Shown: piece by piece, positions 18,630-29,157 of the stretch
How positions within the stretch are numbered: the first letter of the stretch is position 1
Layout: each line of letters begins with the position of its first letter
From: Streptomyces cellostaticus
GTDB taxonomy: Bacteria; Actinomycetota; Actinomycetes; Streptomycetales; Streptomycetaceae
Direction of reading: 5' to 3'
Assembly: GCF_023630175.1 (NCBI RefSeq)
Contig: NZ_JALLIN010000032.1
Location: forward strand, 24,778 to 88,777
DNA: 64,000 nucleotides
Made by a program: the position numbers and the translations under genes
Notes under the pieces: generated by a model
What the model saw: the letters and a program-made list of their open reading frames with translations, nothing else
Databases searched by the model: none
Told to the model about the DNA's origin: nothing

Positions 18630-19217
18630 TCATGAGACGCGCTCCGCGCGGTGCCTGACACCCCGCAGCCGCACCTCGGCCGGGAGGTGCTCCAGGCCCG
18701 CCGCGTCACGCGCGCGGGCGAGGGGCCCGGCGGTGAATCCGCTCAGGGCGGCGGCGGGGTCGGTGGCCGGTTCCAGCCGGAGCCCGGCCCGTACCGCGGG
18801 ACCGGTGCGGCGGCCGGTGAGCAGCACGTCGGCGTCGGCCACGCCCGGCTGCCGGGACGCGTCCCCGGCCAGCGCGGCCTCCAGGGCCGGTCCGCGCAGC
18901 AGGGCGCCCTCGCCGTCCCCGGTGTCGACCATGATCTCGGCCGGCCGGCGCCGGCGCAGGACCGCGGCGAGCCACCACAGGGCGAGCAGGACGAGGACGG
19001 CGAGGCCCGCGATGACCGCCGGCCACCACCAGGGCGCGTCCCGCCACCGGGTGCGCTCGGCGGTGCTGAGCAGGACGTCGTGCGGGCCCGTGTGCGGCCA
19101 GTGGCGCGGCGGCGGGGCGCCCAGGCCCACGGCCAGTACCGAGCCGCCGGCGACGAGCAGCAGGAGCCCCACGAGACAGAGCAGTACGCGGTTCACACGA
19201 CCGGTGCGCACCGTCAT
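18630..19217 (-). CDS. amaP: AmaP-like alkaline shock response membrane anchor
   Basis: A 195-aa protein with two N-terminal membrane helices (about residues 11-32 and 61-84) and a cytoplasmic C-terminal domain. This layout and its place in an Asp23/Gls24 cluster match AmaP, which in Firmicutes tethers Asp23 to the membrane. Its ATG overlaps the stop of the preceding gene, so the cluster reads as one operon from 20996 down to 18630. Confidence 0.75.
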   Translation of the reverse strand: MTVRTGRVNRVLLCLVGLLLLVAGGSVLAVGLGAPPPRHWPHTGPHDVLLSTAERTRWRDAPWWWPAVIAGLAVLVLLALWWLAAVLRRRRPAEIMVDTGDGEGALLRGPALEAALAGDASRQPGVADADVLLTGRRTGPAVRAGLRLEPATDPAAALSGFTAGPLARARDAAGLEHLPAEVRLRGVRHRAERVS

Positions 19218-19852
19218 CACCCCTTCCGTCCGGGCCGCCGGACGTCCACCGACAGCGCGGGCGGCCGGCCCAGCCCGAGCCCGAGCACCGCGTCGTCGAG
19301 CACGACGTCCAGGTCGGAGCGCACCTCGTCCAGGTCGCGGAAGTGCGCGACCGCCCGGACGCGGGCCCGGCGGCGGCTCATCCGCACCCGCGCCTCCCGC
19401 ACGCCCGAGACCTCCAGGGCCCGGTCGCGCAGCAGCAGGGCGGCCGCCTCGCGGCGCAGTCCGGCACGGACGTCGGGGTGCGGGCGCCGCATGGGCAGCA
19501 GGGAGCGCATACCGGGCGTGACGGCGAGCACGATCAGCCACAGGCCGAGGGCGGCGGCCACACCGGCGCCGGTCAGCACCCAGACGTCGTCGAGGGGGCG
19601 TTCGGCGAGCTGCCGGGCCAGCGCGCGGCGCCAGTGCATCGCGGGGTGGTGGGCGCGTACGGCGACGACGTCGTACAGCAGGACGCCCGCGCCGGCCAGC
19701 AGGAGCAGGGCGACGACGCCGGCGGGGACCCGGCGCGGCGACCAGAAGCGGCCGCTGCCCCGGTCGAGCAGGGGCGGTGGGGCGCCGGGGGGCTCGTCGA
19801 GGCCGAGGACGGGCAGTCGCCGGGTGTCCTCGGACGGCTCGGGTCCGCTCAT
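19217..19852 (-). CDS. DUF6286-type membrane protein of the Asp23 cluster
   Basis: A 211-aa protein with a Pro-rich N-terminal tail, two membrane helices (about residues 43-62 and 93-113), and an Arg-rich C-terminal alpha/beta domain that resembles one half of an AmaP-like domain ('VRAVAHFRDLDEVRSDLDVVLDDAVLGLGL'). It is translationally coupled to the genes on both sides. Function unknown; probably part of a membrane-anchored envelope-stress complex. Confidence 0.75.
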   Translation of the reverse strand: MSGPEPSEDTRRLPVLGLDEPPGAPPPLLDRGSGRFWSPRRVPAGVVALLLLAGAGVLLYDVVAVRAHHPAMHWRRALARQLAERPLDDVWVLTGAGVAAALGLWLIVLAVTPGMRSLLPMRRPHPDVRAGLRREAAALLLRDRALEVSGVREARVRMSRRRARVRAVAHFRDLDEVRSDLDVVLDDAVLGLGLGRPPALSVDVRRPGRKG

Positions 19853-20259
19853 CGAATCCTCCCGCCGTGGGCGCCGGGCAGCGTCGCCAGATGCAGCCGC
19901 TCGACCCGGACGGCGACCTCCAGCACCTCCATGGCCGCCAGCTCGGTGACCCGTTCGGTCACATGCCGGCGCACCGCGGCGCACCGGGCGCCGATGTCGT
20001 CGGGGTGGGCGAGTTCGATCTGGACCCGGACGCGGGCCGTTCCCACCGGGCTCCCGGGGCCCGAGCCGGCCCGGGGGCGGGGGTGGACGACGACCACGGC
20101 GTGCGGGGCTCCGGCCTCCGCCGGCAGCGGGCCGAGCGCCTCGCGGGCGGCCCGCGAGGCGACCTTGGCCACGACCCGGTCCGCGATCCTGAGAGCGCCG
20201 CGCTCGCCGGGCGGCACCGGGTCCTGGCGCGGGCGCGCCCTGCCGGTCTCGGTGCTCAC
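19849..20259 (-). CDS. Asp23/Gls24-family protein (short)
   Basis: A 136-aa protein. 'ADRVVAKVASRAAREALG' is the opening helix of the Asp23/Gls24 fold, and 'RVRVQIELAHPDDI' and 'VTELAAMEVLEVAVRVERLHL' are its typical beta strands. I chose GTG 20259; a TTG at 20268 that overlaps the preceding stop is possible. It is a cytoplasmic partner expected to bind the membrane proteins encoded downstream. Confidence 0.8.
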   Translation of the reverse strand: MSTETGRARPRQDPVPPGERGALRIADRVVAKVASRAAREALGPLPAEAGAPHAVVVVHPRPRAGSGPGSPVGTARVRVQIELAHPDDIGARCAAVRRHVTERVTELAAMEVLEVAVRVERLHLATLPGAHGGRIR

Positions 20260-20264
20260 GGCGG

Positions 20265-20459
20265 TCAACCCCGCCGGTCGCGCCGGTCGCCGCGGCTCCG
20301 GAAGAGATCACCGGGTTGCAGGTCGCCCTCCAGGAACCGGCCGGCGACGAACCCGACGGCGCCCAGCGCCGCCACCAGCAGGAAGGCTCCGAAGCCGCCG
20401 AAGTACCCGGCGAACCCCAGCGCCATCCCGGCGATCATGCCGACCATGGCCATGCTCAT
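20265..20459 (-). CDS. Small Gly/Ala-rich membrane protein in the Asp23 cluster
   Basis: A 64-aa protein: one or two Gly/Ala-rich helices (residues 4-40) with a basic tail (DLFRSRGDRRDRRG). It lies between two Asp23-family genes and resembles the DUF2273-type small proteins found in such clusters. ATG 20459 has a GAGGAGCG site upstream. Function unknown. Confidence 0.65.
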   Translation of the reverse strand: MSMAMVGMIAGMALGFAGYFGGFGAFLLVAALGAVGFVAGRFLEGDLQPGDLFRSRGDRRDRRG

Positions 20460-20522
20460 GCAGCGCTCCTCGTGTCCGTCGGCGGTGCGGTTCCGGGCCG
20501 GTGGCCCCGGGCGGGCGGGGCG

Positions 20523-20996
20523 TCACTGGATCCGGGGCGGCTCGGGTTCCTCGTCCTCCTCGTCGGGCAGCTTGACGTCGCTCACCGCGATGTTGACCTC
20601 GACGACCTCCAGTCCGGCCATCCGCTCCACGGCGGTGACCACGTTCTCCCGCACCGAGCGGGCGACCTCGGAGATGGCCTCGCCGTACTCCACCACGATC
20701 TCCAGGTCGAGGGCCGCCTGAACCTCGCCGACCTCGGCCTTCACTCCCCGGGTCACGGACTTCGAACCGCCCGGCACCCGGTCGCGCACCGCCCCGAAGG
20801 TCCGGGCCAGGCCGCTGCCCAGGGCGTGCACACCCACCACGTCGCGGGCGGCCATCCCGGCGATCTTCTCCACGACGCCGTCGGCGATGGTCGTCCGCCC
20901 GCGGGTCGCCGCGTCACCGCCACCGCGACCGGTGACCTTGCGGCTCGCGGGCTGTCGTTCGTTCTCACCGGCTGGGGTCGTCGTCATATCGGTCAT
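20523..20996 (-). CDS. Asp23/Gls24-family envelope stress protein
   Basis: A 157-aa protein and the lead gene of the cluster. After a polar N-terminal tail, the fold reads 'TTIADGVVEKIAGMAARDVVGVHALG', then 'VQAALDLEIVVEYG', then 'VVTAVERMAGLEVVEVNIAVSDV', matching Asp23 throughout. The C-terminus is acidic (DEEDEEPEPP). Asp23 proteins coat the inner membrane face and are induced by cell-wall and alkaline stress in Firmicutes. ATG 20996 follows an AAAGGGA site. The P10-like gene diverges from it. Confidence 0.88.
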   Translation of the reverse strand: MTDMTTTPAGENERQPASRKVTGRGGGDAATRGRTTIADGVVEKIAGMAARDVVGVHALGSGLARTFGAVRDRVPGGSKSVTRGVKAEVGEVQAALDLEIVVEYGEAISEVARSVRENVVTAVERMAGLEVVEVNIAVSDVKLPDEEDEEPEPPRIQ

Positions 20997-21083
20997 CGCC
21001 GTACGTCCCTTTCGGTCGTCGTTCTCCGACCACCGTAAGCGGGGTTGCGCGATCGCGCGCCAGGGATACGGCAGGCTGGAGGA

Positions 21084-21812
21084 ATGACGGCGGATCGGTG
21101 GACACGGGTGTCGGGGCAGCACCGGCTGGCCCTGGACAGACTGCTGCCGCTCGGCGGCCCGCGCGACGGCGCGTGGATCGTCGAGGGCGCGGTCGGGGCG
21201 GTACTGCGGCGCGCGGCGAACGGGGTACCGGGCGTGCGTCTCGGCATCCCGCGGATCTCGCTCGCCGACCCGGACGACGTCGGCGAACCCGTCGTACCGC
21301 GGCCGCCGGGGGCGCTGCCTCCGGGTGCCCTGCGGGTGACGGCGGACTTCGCGGCCCCGGCCGCCCGGCCGCTGCCGGCGACGGCGTCCCGGCTGCGGCT
21401 CGCCCTGGTGGCGGCCGCCACCAAGGAGCTGGGTCTCACGGTCACGGAGGTGGACCTGCGGGTGACGGAGCTGCTGGAGACGGCGGACGGGCAGGTCACG
21501 CCGGTGGAGGCGCCGCGGCCGCCGGCCGCCCGGGACAGCACGGACCCCGAGGAGTCACGGGCGGCGGCGGCCGCGCTGTCCGTGCCCGGGGTGGCGCGGC
21601 TGACCGGGTCGCTCGGTGGTCTGGGCCGGGCGGCCGTGCACGTCGAGGAACGCGCCGGGGCGGCCGCGCTGCCGCACCGGCACGTCCGGGTGGAGCTGGC
21701 GGTCGGTGCGGGCCACCGGGCCGTTGAGGTGGCCCGGCGGGTGCGCGCGGCGGTGCGGGACGCGCTGGACGATCACCCGACCGTGGCGGTGCTGGTCACG
21801 AGCGTGGCCTGA
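21084..21812 (+). CDS. Asp23-cluster protein (annotated 'P10 family' in Streptomyces)
   Basis: A 242-aa protein starting at ATG 21084 with a GGAGGA site directly upstream. It looks like two degenerate Asp23-type halves: residues ~30-130 ('GAVGAVLRRAANGVPGVRLG', then 'LRVTADFAAPAARPL') and ~155-240 ('SVPGVARLTGSLGGLGRAAVHVEE', then 'RVRAAVRDALDDHPTVAVLVTSVA'). Homologues are often named 'nucleopolyhedrovirus P10', which says nothing about function. Divergent from the Asp23 operon, so probably co-regulated. Confidence 0.75.
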   Translation: MTADRWTRVSGQHRLALDRLLPLGGPRDGAWIVEGAVGAVLRRAANGVPGVRLGIPRISLADPDDVGEPVVPRPPGALPPGALRVTADFAAPAARPLPATASRLRLALVAAATKELGLTVTEVDLRVTELLETADGQVTPVEAPRPPAARDSTDPEESRAAAAALSVPGVARLTGSLGGLGRAAVHVEERAGAAALPHRHVRVELAVGAGHRAVEVARRVRAAVRDALDDHPTVAVLVTSVA

Positions 21813-21845
21813 GCGTCCGGCCGGGGGGCGCTCCGCCCCACGGGC

Positions 21846-22649
21846 TCATTCGCCCACGCCGGCCAGGTCCCGCAGCCGCCGGGCCTGGGCGGCCCGCTCG
21901 GCGGCGCGCTGGGCGTCGTAGTCCCGCTCCGGCGCGCCCCGCAGCAGTGCCTTGGTCTCCACCACGGCGTCGCGCGGGGCCGCCAGCATCGCCGCGGCGA
22001 GGTCCCGTGCCGCGCCGTCGAGCTCGGCCGCGGGCACCGCGAGGTTGGCCAGGCCGGAGGCCACCGCCTCCGCTGCGCCGACGAACCTGCCCGTCGCGCA
22101 GATCTCCAGTGCGCGGGCGTACCCGACCAGCCCGACCAGCGGATGCGTGCCGGTCAGGTCGGGAACGAGGCCGAGCGCGGTCTCGCGCATGGCGAACTGC
22201 ACGTCGTCCGCCACGACCCGCAGGTCGCAGGCGAGCGCGAGCTGGAACCCGGCACCGATGGCATGCCCCTGGACGGCTGCGACGGACACGATGTCGTTGC
22301 GCCGCCACCAGGTGAACGCCTCCTGGTATTCGGCGATGGTCGCGTCGAGCCCGGCGTCGTCACGACGCGCGAGTTCGATGAAGGTCGGCTCGCCCGGGAT
22401 CCCCTCCGGACTGAACATCCGACGGTCCAGCCCGGCGGAGAAGGACTGGCCCTCACCCCGCAGCACCACGACCCGGACGGAGCCCGGCAGCAGCCGGCCG
22501 GCCTCGGCGAGCGTCCGCCACATGGCGGGGCTCTGCGCGTTGCGCTTGGCCGGATTGGCCAGCGTCACCGTGGCGAGCGCGTCGTCGACGGTGAGCCGTA
22601 CGCCGTCCTTGTCGAGTACAGGAGCGAGGTCCTGGTCGGGCGAAGCCAT
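21846..22649 (-). CDS. Enoyl-CoA hydratase/isomerase family protein
   Basis: A 267-aa crotonase-fold protein. The oxyanion-hole motif is 'GEGQSFSAGLD' and the CoA-binding 'GHAIGAGFQLALACDLRV' follows. At the catalytic positions of classical hydratases the second Glu is not obvious ('ETALGLVPDLTGTHPL'), so the enzyme may be a hydratase or another crotonase. ATG 22649 has GGAGGCGC upstream. Single gene. Confidence 0.85.
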   Translation of the reverse strand: MASPDQDLAPVLDKDGVRLTVDDALATVTLANPAKRNAQSPAMWRTLAEAGRLLPGSVRVVVLRGEGQSFSAGLDRRMFSPEGIPGEPTFIELARRDDAGLDATIAEYQEAFTWWRRNDIVSVAAVQGHAIGAGFQLALACDLRVVADDVQFAMRETALGLVPDLTGTHPLVGLVGYARALEICATGRFVGAAEAVASGLANLAVPAAELDGAARDLAAAMLAAPRDAVVETKALLRGAPERDYDAQRAAERAAQARRLRDLAGVGE

Positions 22650-22777
22650 GGGGCGCCTCCGATGAGTGCGGTCATCACACATTGCCGTACGGCATGCTAA
22701 GTGACTGCACAGTAACCACCCGGTCGTTCAGACCGCCGACCGGGTGGCCACCATCGAAGCCGATGGGCCGCCCGGAG

Positions 22778-22999
22778 TCAGGACGAAGCGGCCTTCTTGC
22801 CCCGGGTCGCTCCGCCACGCCCACGGAGCGTGACGCCCGACTCGCTGAGCATCCGGTGTACGAAGCCATACGAGCGGCCGGTCTCCTCGGCCAGCGCCCG
22901 GATGCTCGCACCGGAGTCGTACTTCTTCTTCAGGTCTGCCGCGAGCTTGTCGCGCGCGGCGCCGGTCACCCGGCTGCCCTTCTTCAGAGTCTCGGCCAC
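22778..22999 (-). CDS. gbn: Gbn, GATC-binding nucleoid-associated protein
   Basis: A 73-aa basic protein with a helix-turn-helix ('SIRALAEETGRSYGFVHRMLSESGVTLR', residues ~33-60) and Lys/Arg-rich ends. It matches in length and sequence, as I recall it, S. coelicolor SCO1839, described as Gbn, a developmental nucleoid-associated protein that binds GATC sites. GTG 22999 has a strong AGGAGG site. The ~300 bp upstream hold eight GATC tetramers, which would allow autoregulation. Confidence 0.85.
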   Translation of the reverse strand: MAETLKKGSRVTGAARDKLAADLKKKYDSGASIRALAEETGRSYGFVHRMLSESGVTLRGRGGATRGKKAASS

Positions 23000-23334
23000 C
23001 CGTGCCTCCTCATGGGAAGTGCGCTCTGGTCTCCTCATGATCACCCCTCCGGGGCGCGATGGCCACCCATTCGGCAAGGTCCGTGGGACATCGACGTGAC
23101 GACAGGAGCACGTCCCCACATGCGGAATCGACGATTCCGCGATCTCGGGGACACACGGCCGAACGAGTGGTTCCGCGAAGTGCCAGGTCAGAGACGCGCG
23201 ACGGCCGACCCCTTGGTACGGAAGGGATCGGCCGCGAAATCGGTGTACGACACACGTCGGTACGAGGAGATCTCACGCAGATGATGGATCACGGCTCGGC
23301 CGAATGATCCATACGCCGTGGATCACGCCTTCGA
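23000..23334. promoter_or_regulatory. gbn upstream region with a cluster of GATC sites
   Basis: This 335-bp stretch has no gene. GATC occurs at 23039, 23141, 23226, 23269, 23287, 23306 and 23321, with another at 23333 just past its edge at the ABC-F stop; less than one is expected by chance at this base composition. Two of them are in a perfect inverted repeat, ATGGATCA (23284-23291) and TGATCCAT (23305-23312). The simplest reading is a Gbn binding region that may control gbn; the hairpin may also end the ABC-F transcript. Confidence 0.55.
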
Positions 23335-24933
<1,599 letters not shown>

Positions 24934-25149
24934 GGACAGACTCCAGGGCGTACTGAGGGTTGGCGGTGGGCGGCTGAGGACGTTCCCGCCGTCTAATGCG
25001 CGAGGAGAATGGCCATGGGCCAAGTCTAACGGGACCGTGCAAGCGGATTTTTCGGCGCCCGTGCGTCCGGGACGGCCGCCGGGTGCCGGTGGCGGCTGCG
25101 AGACTCGAGGGAGCGGGGGCGGCGACCGGCGCACGAGGGAGTGATCGGC

Positions 25150-25560
25150 ATGGCGGGCACGGGCGGACGGCCGAGCGTCTTTCCGACGCTGCTGTACACC
25201 GACGCGAAAGCCGCGATCAGGCAGCTCACCGAGGCCTTCGGCTTCACCGAGCTGTCGGTGTACGAGGCGCAGGACGGCACGGTGATGCACGCCGAGCTGG
25301 TCCAGGGCGAGGGCGCGGTGATGCTCGGCTCCAAGGGCCGCGGCGGGCTCTTCGACGCGGCCATGCGGGGCGCTGGTCCCGCCGGGGTGTACGTCGTCGT
25401 GGACGACGTCGACGCCCATCACCGGCGGGCCGTGGCGCACGGCGCGGAGATCCTGATGCCGCCGACGGACCAGGACTACGGCTCGCGGGACTACATGGCC
25501 CGGGACGCGGAGGGCAACGTCTGGAGCTTCGGCACCTACGCGCCCGAGATCGGCGGCTGA
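25150..25560 (+). CDS. VOC-family (glyoxalase/bleomycin-resistance-like) protein
   Basis: A 136-aa protein with one paired beta-alpha-beta-beta-beta unit. 'TLLYTDAKAAIRQLTEAFGF' opens the domain, and 'DYGSRDYMARDAEGNVWSFGTY' is the typical C-terminal metal-site end with Glu/Asp ligands. ATG 25150 has GAGGGAG at 25135-25141; GTG 25141 is in frame too. It diverges from the ABC-F gene. Substrate unknown. Confidence 0.87.
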   Translation: MAGTGGRPSVFPTLLYTDAKAAIRQLTEAFGFTELSVYEAQDGTVMHAELVQGEGAVMLGSKGRGGLFDAAMRGAGPAGVYVVVDDVDAHHRRAVAHGAEILMPPTDQDYGSRDYMARDAEGNVWSFGTYAPEIGG

Positions 25561-25609
25561 CCGGACCGGGCCGGCCGCGGGCGCTCCCGGCCGGCCCCGG
25601 CGCAGCGGA

Positions 25610-27037
25610 TCAGCCGCCGGTGTGCACCTGGAAGGCGGCCCGTCGCACGGCCTTGGCCAGGGCCGGGTCGGGGTGGGCGGCGGCGAGGGCCACCAGGACC
25701 TGCACGGTGCGCGGGTGGCCGACGGCGCGGACTTCGTCCAGCAGCAGGGGGACGGTCGGCTGCACCGCGGCCTCCAGGTGCCGTACGAGCATCGACGTCT
25801 CGCCGTGGTCGGCGACGGCGGCGGCGGTGTCGACCCACAGCCAGGTGGCCTCCTCGCGGGTGAGGACCTCGTGGGCGTCCTCCGGGTCGACGCCGTCGTG
25901 CTCGGCCAGCCACAGCAGCGCGTAGGGCCGCAGGGCGGAGTCGTCCAGTACCGCGTGCACCTCGGGTTCGGCGGGGGCGCCGACGACCCGCAGCGCCTCG
26001 AAGGCGAGGCCGCGCAGCAGGGCGTCGTCGCCCCGGGCCGCGGCGAGCAGCTCGGTGACGGCGCTGCCGACGGGGCGGGCGGCGAGCCAGGCGCGGTACT
26101 CGGCGCGGGCGGCGTTCGGGCGGAGCTGGGCACAGCCGCGGAGCATGTCCTCGGCGGACTGCTCGATGTTGCCGGCGGGGCTCTGCGCGGCCACGCAGAT
26201 CTGCTCCAGCTTGACCCAGACCGCCCAGCTCCCCAGCGGAGTGAGGGTGGCCTGGCCGGCGCCGTAGGTCAGGGCGCCCACGGACGCGAGGGCCGTGAGG
26301 GCCCACTCCAGGAGCGGGGCGAGCGGGGTGTCCCCGGCGGGTCCGGGTTCCGCGGGGGCGGCGCTCCCGGCGGGGGCCCGGGAGCCGGCGGCACCGGGGG
26401 CGTAGGAGATCTCGCAGCGCTCGGTGCGCAGTTCGGTGACCCGCTGCTGGAGCAGGTCGAGGAGCTGCTCGACGGGCACGGGGCCGGCGGAGAGCTGGAG
26501 GAAGGAGAGCACCTGGGGCATGGCGGAGACGACCTCGGCGACGGCGGCCGGCTCGAACTCCGCGGGCTCCGGGCTGGCGAGCGACCACGCGTCGAACAGC
26601 GCGACCCAGCCGCGCAGCACGGCGCTGTCGTCACGGTCCCAGGCACGCAGGCGCCAGCCGGGGCGCGCCTTGTCCCCGTGCACCTCGATGAGGCCGGCGA
26701 GCCGGGCGGTGTCCCAGTCGGCGCGGATCCGGTCGGCGTCCAGGCCGAGGCCGGCCGCGGCCCGCTCGGCGGTCGCGTCGGAGAGCGTGGCCTTGCCGTC
26801 CGCGGTGGCGGCGTCGCCGCCGGGTCCGAGGGCCGAGTCGGCCCAGCGCGCGACGCGGACCGCGCCGGCCAGGCCGGTGCGCGCCATTCTGGCCAGTTCG
26901 GCCGGGGCGGGGGTGCCCTCCGGCGGCCGGGGCGCGAGGCGGCGCGGGCGCCGCTGGTTCACAGCTCTGGGGGCGGCGGCCAGGGGTCGCGGTCGGACGA
27001 GTCGAAGCCTGGAGTCGCGCGGGATACGGGACGTCAC
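25610..27037 (-). CDS. Conserved Streptomyces protein of unknown function
   Basis: A 475-aa soluble protein, helical and Ala/Leu-rich. The C-terminal half has HEAT-like helix pairs ('ALLRGLAFEALRVVGAPAEPEVHAVLDD', then 'SMLVRHLEAAVQPTVPLLLDEVRAVGHPRTVQVLVALAAAHPD'). A Pro/Ala linker near residues 235-260 separates the halves. No catalytic motif is seen. It starts at GTG 27037, with an upstream in-frame option at 27085; neither has a clear ribosome-binding site. Similar proteins are common in Streptomyces (from memory). Confidence 0.8.
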   Translation of the reverse strand: MTSRIPRDSRLRLVRPRPLAAAPRAVNQRRPRRLAPRPPEGTPAPAELARMARTGLAGAVRVARWADSALGPGGDAATADGKATLSDATAERAAAGLGLDADRIRADWDTARLAGLIEVHGDKARPGWRLRAWDRDDSAVLRGWVALFDAWSLASPEPAEFEPAAVAEVVSAMPQVLSFLQLSAGPVPVEQLLDLLQQRVTELRTERCEISYAPGAAGSRAPAGSAAPAEPGPAGDTPLAPLLEWALTALASVGALTYGAGQATLTPLGSWAVWVKLEQICVAAQSPAGNIEQSAEDMLRGCAQLRPNAARAEYRAWLAARPVGSAVTELLAAARGDDALLRGLAFEALRVVGAPAEPEVHAVLDDSALRPYALLWLAEHDGVDPEDAHEVLTREEATWLWVDTAAAVADHGETSMLVRHLEAAVQPTVPLLLDEVRAVGHPRTVQVLVALAAAHPDPALAKAVRRAAFQVHTGG

Positions 27038-27218
27038 AGGAGCAGTCTTCCGGTTGACGGTCCGAAATCCCAAACGGAATGTCACGGGGGGCCACCGGGG
27101 CGGCCGGCGCGCCCGGTCCGGGGGCGGGACGGAAGGCGGGATCAGGCCAGTGGTACACCGTTTGACGGCCGGGCCGGACGCGGCGGGTCCGGCCCGTACC
27201 GGAGGTGCCGCGGGGCGG

Positions 27219-28346
27219 TCACACCAGCGGGGTCAGGAAGCGGCGCAGCCGCTCCTCGTAGCCCTCCGGGTCGGCGTTCCACATGGCCCCGTGCGGGGCA
27301 CGGGGCACGGGGTGCAGCGCCACGAGGTCGGGGCGGCGGGCGGCGAGGCGGCGGGAGTACTCCCACGGGGCCACCACGTCGTCGGGGCCGTGCACGATCA
27401 GCGTGGGCACGGCGAGCCGGTCGGGGTCGGCGGTCCCGGCACCGCGTTCGGCGTGCAGCCCGGCCCGGCCCTGCGCGGCCCGTACCGCGAGCGGCAGCAG
27501 GGCGTCGGGGGTGTGGCGGGCATGGGCGAGCGCGCGCAGGGTGGCCTGCCAGCTCAGCACCGGGGAGTCGAGGACCAGCCCGGCGACGCGCTCGCGCACG
27601 GCGGAGTGCTCGGCGGCGCGCAGGGCCATGGTGGCGCCGGTGGACCAGCCCAGCAGGACGACCCGGCGGGCGCCGTAACGGACGGCGTAGCGGATCGCCG
27701 CGTCCACGTCGCGCCACTCCGTCTCGCCGAGGTGGTTCAGGCCGTCCGGGGGGCTCGGGGCGCCCAGGTCGCCGCGGTAGGCGAGGGCGAGGACGGGGAC
27801 GTGGCGGCCGTGCAGATACGCCATGACGTTCATGGCTTGCTCCCGGGTGGTGCCCAGGCCGTGCACCGCGATCACCCAGGTGTCCCGGTGACCGGGTACG
27901 AACCAGGCGGGCAGCGGGCCGAGTTCACCGGGGACGTCGATGTCGGCGTGGTCGAGGCCGAGCGCGGCGCCGGGGTTGCCGACATGGACGTTCGGGGTGA
28001 GCCACACGGCGTCGCCGGGTGCGAGGGTGCCGTGGGTGACGCGTTCCAGACGTCTGACGACGGTGTCGGCGGTGTGTGCGGCCGCGTCCAGCGGGGGCCC
28101 GACGACCGCGTGGGAGCCGTCGCCTGCCAGGCCGTAGGTGCCGGGGCGCAGCGAGGCCAGGTCGCGGGTGAGGGCGATCCGCCCGGGCGCGGTTTCGTGC
28201 ACGGTGAGCCGGGGTTCGGTGGGCAGCGGACGGCCGGGAGGCGCCTTCAGCGCGGCGTCGCTGGCCAGTCGGCCGGCGGCGACGGATGCCGCCCCGGCGG
28301 CCAGGACGGCGCCGAGGGCGGCGGCGGTCGCTCTGACGGTGCGCAC
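27219..28346 (-). CDS. Alpha/beta hydrolase, membrane-anchored or exported
   Basis: A 375-aa protein. The N-terminus has one hydrophobic helix (about residues 5-25), so it may be a secreted or anchored enzyme. The nucleophile elbow is 'GWSTGATMA'. Asp is in 'HGPDDVVAP' and His in 'PRAPHGAMW', completing the triad, with 'VIAVHGLGTTREQ' as the oxyanion loop. Start GTG 28346 has GGAG only 2-3 bases upstream, so the start is uncertain. It is a peptidase- or esterase-like enzyme of unknown substrate. Confidence 0.85.
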   Translation of the reverse strand: MRTVRATAAALGAVLAAGAASVAAGRLASDAALKAPPGRPLPTEPRLTVHETAPGRIALTRDLASLRPGTYGLAGDGSHAVVGPPLDAAAHTADTVVRRLERVTHGTLAPGDAVWLTPNVHVGNPGAALGLDHADIDVPGELGPLPAWFVPGHRDTWVIAVHGLGTTREQAMNVMAYLHGRHVPVLALAYRGDLGAPSPPDGLNHLGETEWRDVDAAIRYAVRYGARRVVLLGWSTGATMALRAAEHSAVRERVAGLVLDSPVLSWQATLRALAHARHTPDALLPLAVRAAQGRAGLHAERGAGTADPDRLAVPTLIVHGPDDVVAPWEYSRRLAARRPDLVALHPVPRAPHGAMWNADPEGYEERLRRFLTPLV

Positions 28347-28488
28347 GGCTCCAGTTTCGTGGCGGGCGCCGGAACCGGCCAGCCGGAGGACCGCCGCGGC
28401 AGGCCCGGAGCGGCGGCCGCGGGTCGGCCCGCCGAGGAGCGTGCGGACGGCGGGGGGACGGAGCGGGTGGCTGTGCGACGACAAGGGG

Positions 28489-29157
28489 TCACCTCCGTTG
28501 GCCGTATCCCTTCAAGCGTGCCCCGGCCTCGGCGATGTGTGCCTCGGTCAGCAGTGCGGGCGTGAGACCCGGCACGGAGGACGCCGTCAGCCACAGCCGG
28601 CACATCCATTCGAGCTGGGCGGTGCGGTCGTAGGCCTGGTCGAGCGTGGCGCCGTGGGTGATCGCGCCGTGGTTGCGCAGCAGGCAGCCGGAGCGGCCGT
28701 CGAGCGCGGCGAGCATGTTCGCGGCCAGTTCGTCGGTGCCGTAGGCCGCGTAGGGGGCGACGCGCACGCTGCCGCCGAGGGCGGCGGTCATGTAATGGAT
28801 CGGGGGCAGCTCGGTGACGAGGGTGGAGACGGCCGTGGCGTGCACGGCGTGGGTGTGGACGACGGCGCGGGCGTCGGTGGTGCGGTAGACGGCGAGGTGC
28901 ATGGGCAGTTCGCTGGTCGGCACGAGGGTGCCGAGCACCTGCCGGCCGTCGAGGTCGACGCCGGTGATGTCGGCCGGGGTGAGCCGGTCGTAGGGCACGC
29001 CCGACGGGGTGACCAGCACCAGGTCCCCCACGCGCGCGGAGACGTTGCCCGAGGTGCCGACGACCAGCCCGTCGGCCACGGTCCGGCGGGCCGTGGCGAC
29101 CACTTCCGCCCAGCTCCGCTCCTGCTGCTCCTGCGGGTACCGCCGCTGTTCAGCCAT
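28489..29157 (-). CDS. Class II aldolase/adducin family protein
   Basis: A 222-aa protein. 'GTSGNVSAR' is the phosphate-binding loop. 'SELPMHLAVY' with 'HTHAVH' and 'LRNHGAITHG' give the zinc ligands of L-fuculose-phosphate-aldolase-like enzymes. The catalytic Glu is in 'TSELP'. It probably cleaves or epimerises a phosphorylated sugar, such as fuculose-1-P, ribulose-5-P or a methylthioribulose-type compound. No sugar kinase or transporter is adjacent. Diverges from the lysozyme gene. Confidence 0.88.
   Translation of the reverse strand: MAEQRRYPQEQQERSWAEVVATARRTVADGLVVGTSGNVSARVGDLVLVTPSGVPYDRLTPADITGVDLDGRQVLGTLVPTSELPMHLAVYRTTDARAVVHTHAVHATAVSTLVTELPPIHYMTAALGGSVRVAPYAAYGTDELAANMLAALDGRSGCLLRNHGAITHGATLDQAYDRTAQLEWMCRLWLTASSVPGLTPALLTEAHIAEAGARLKGYGQRR

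Noticed and set aside
24934..26133. Extension of the ABC-F frame far upstream of its start
   Set aside because: The extra 400 codons are Pro/Arg-rich shadow over the VOC gene and the 475-aa gene; the ABC-F protein has its normal length from GTG 24933.
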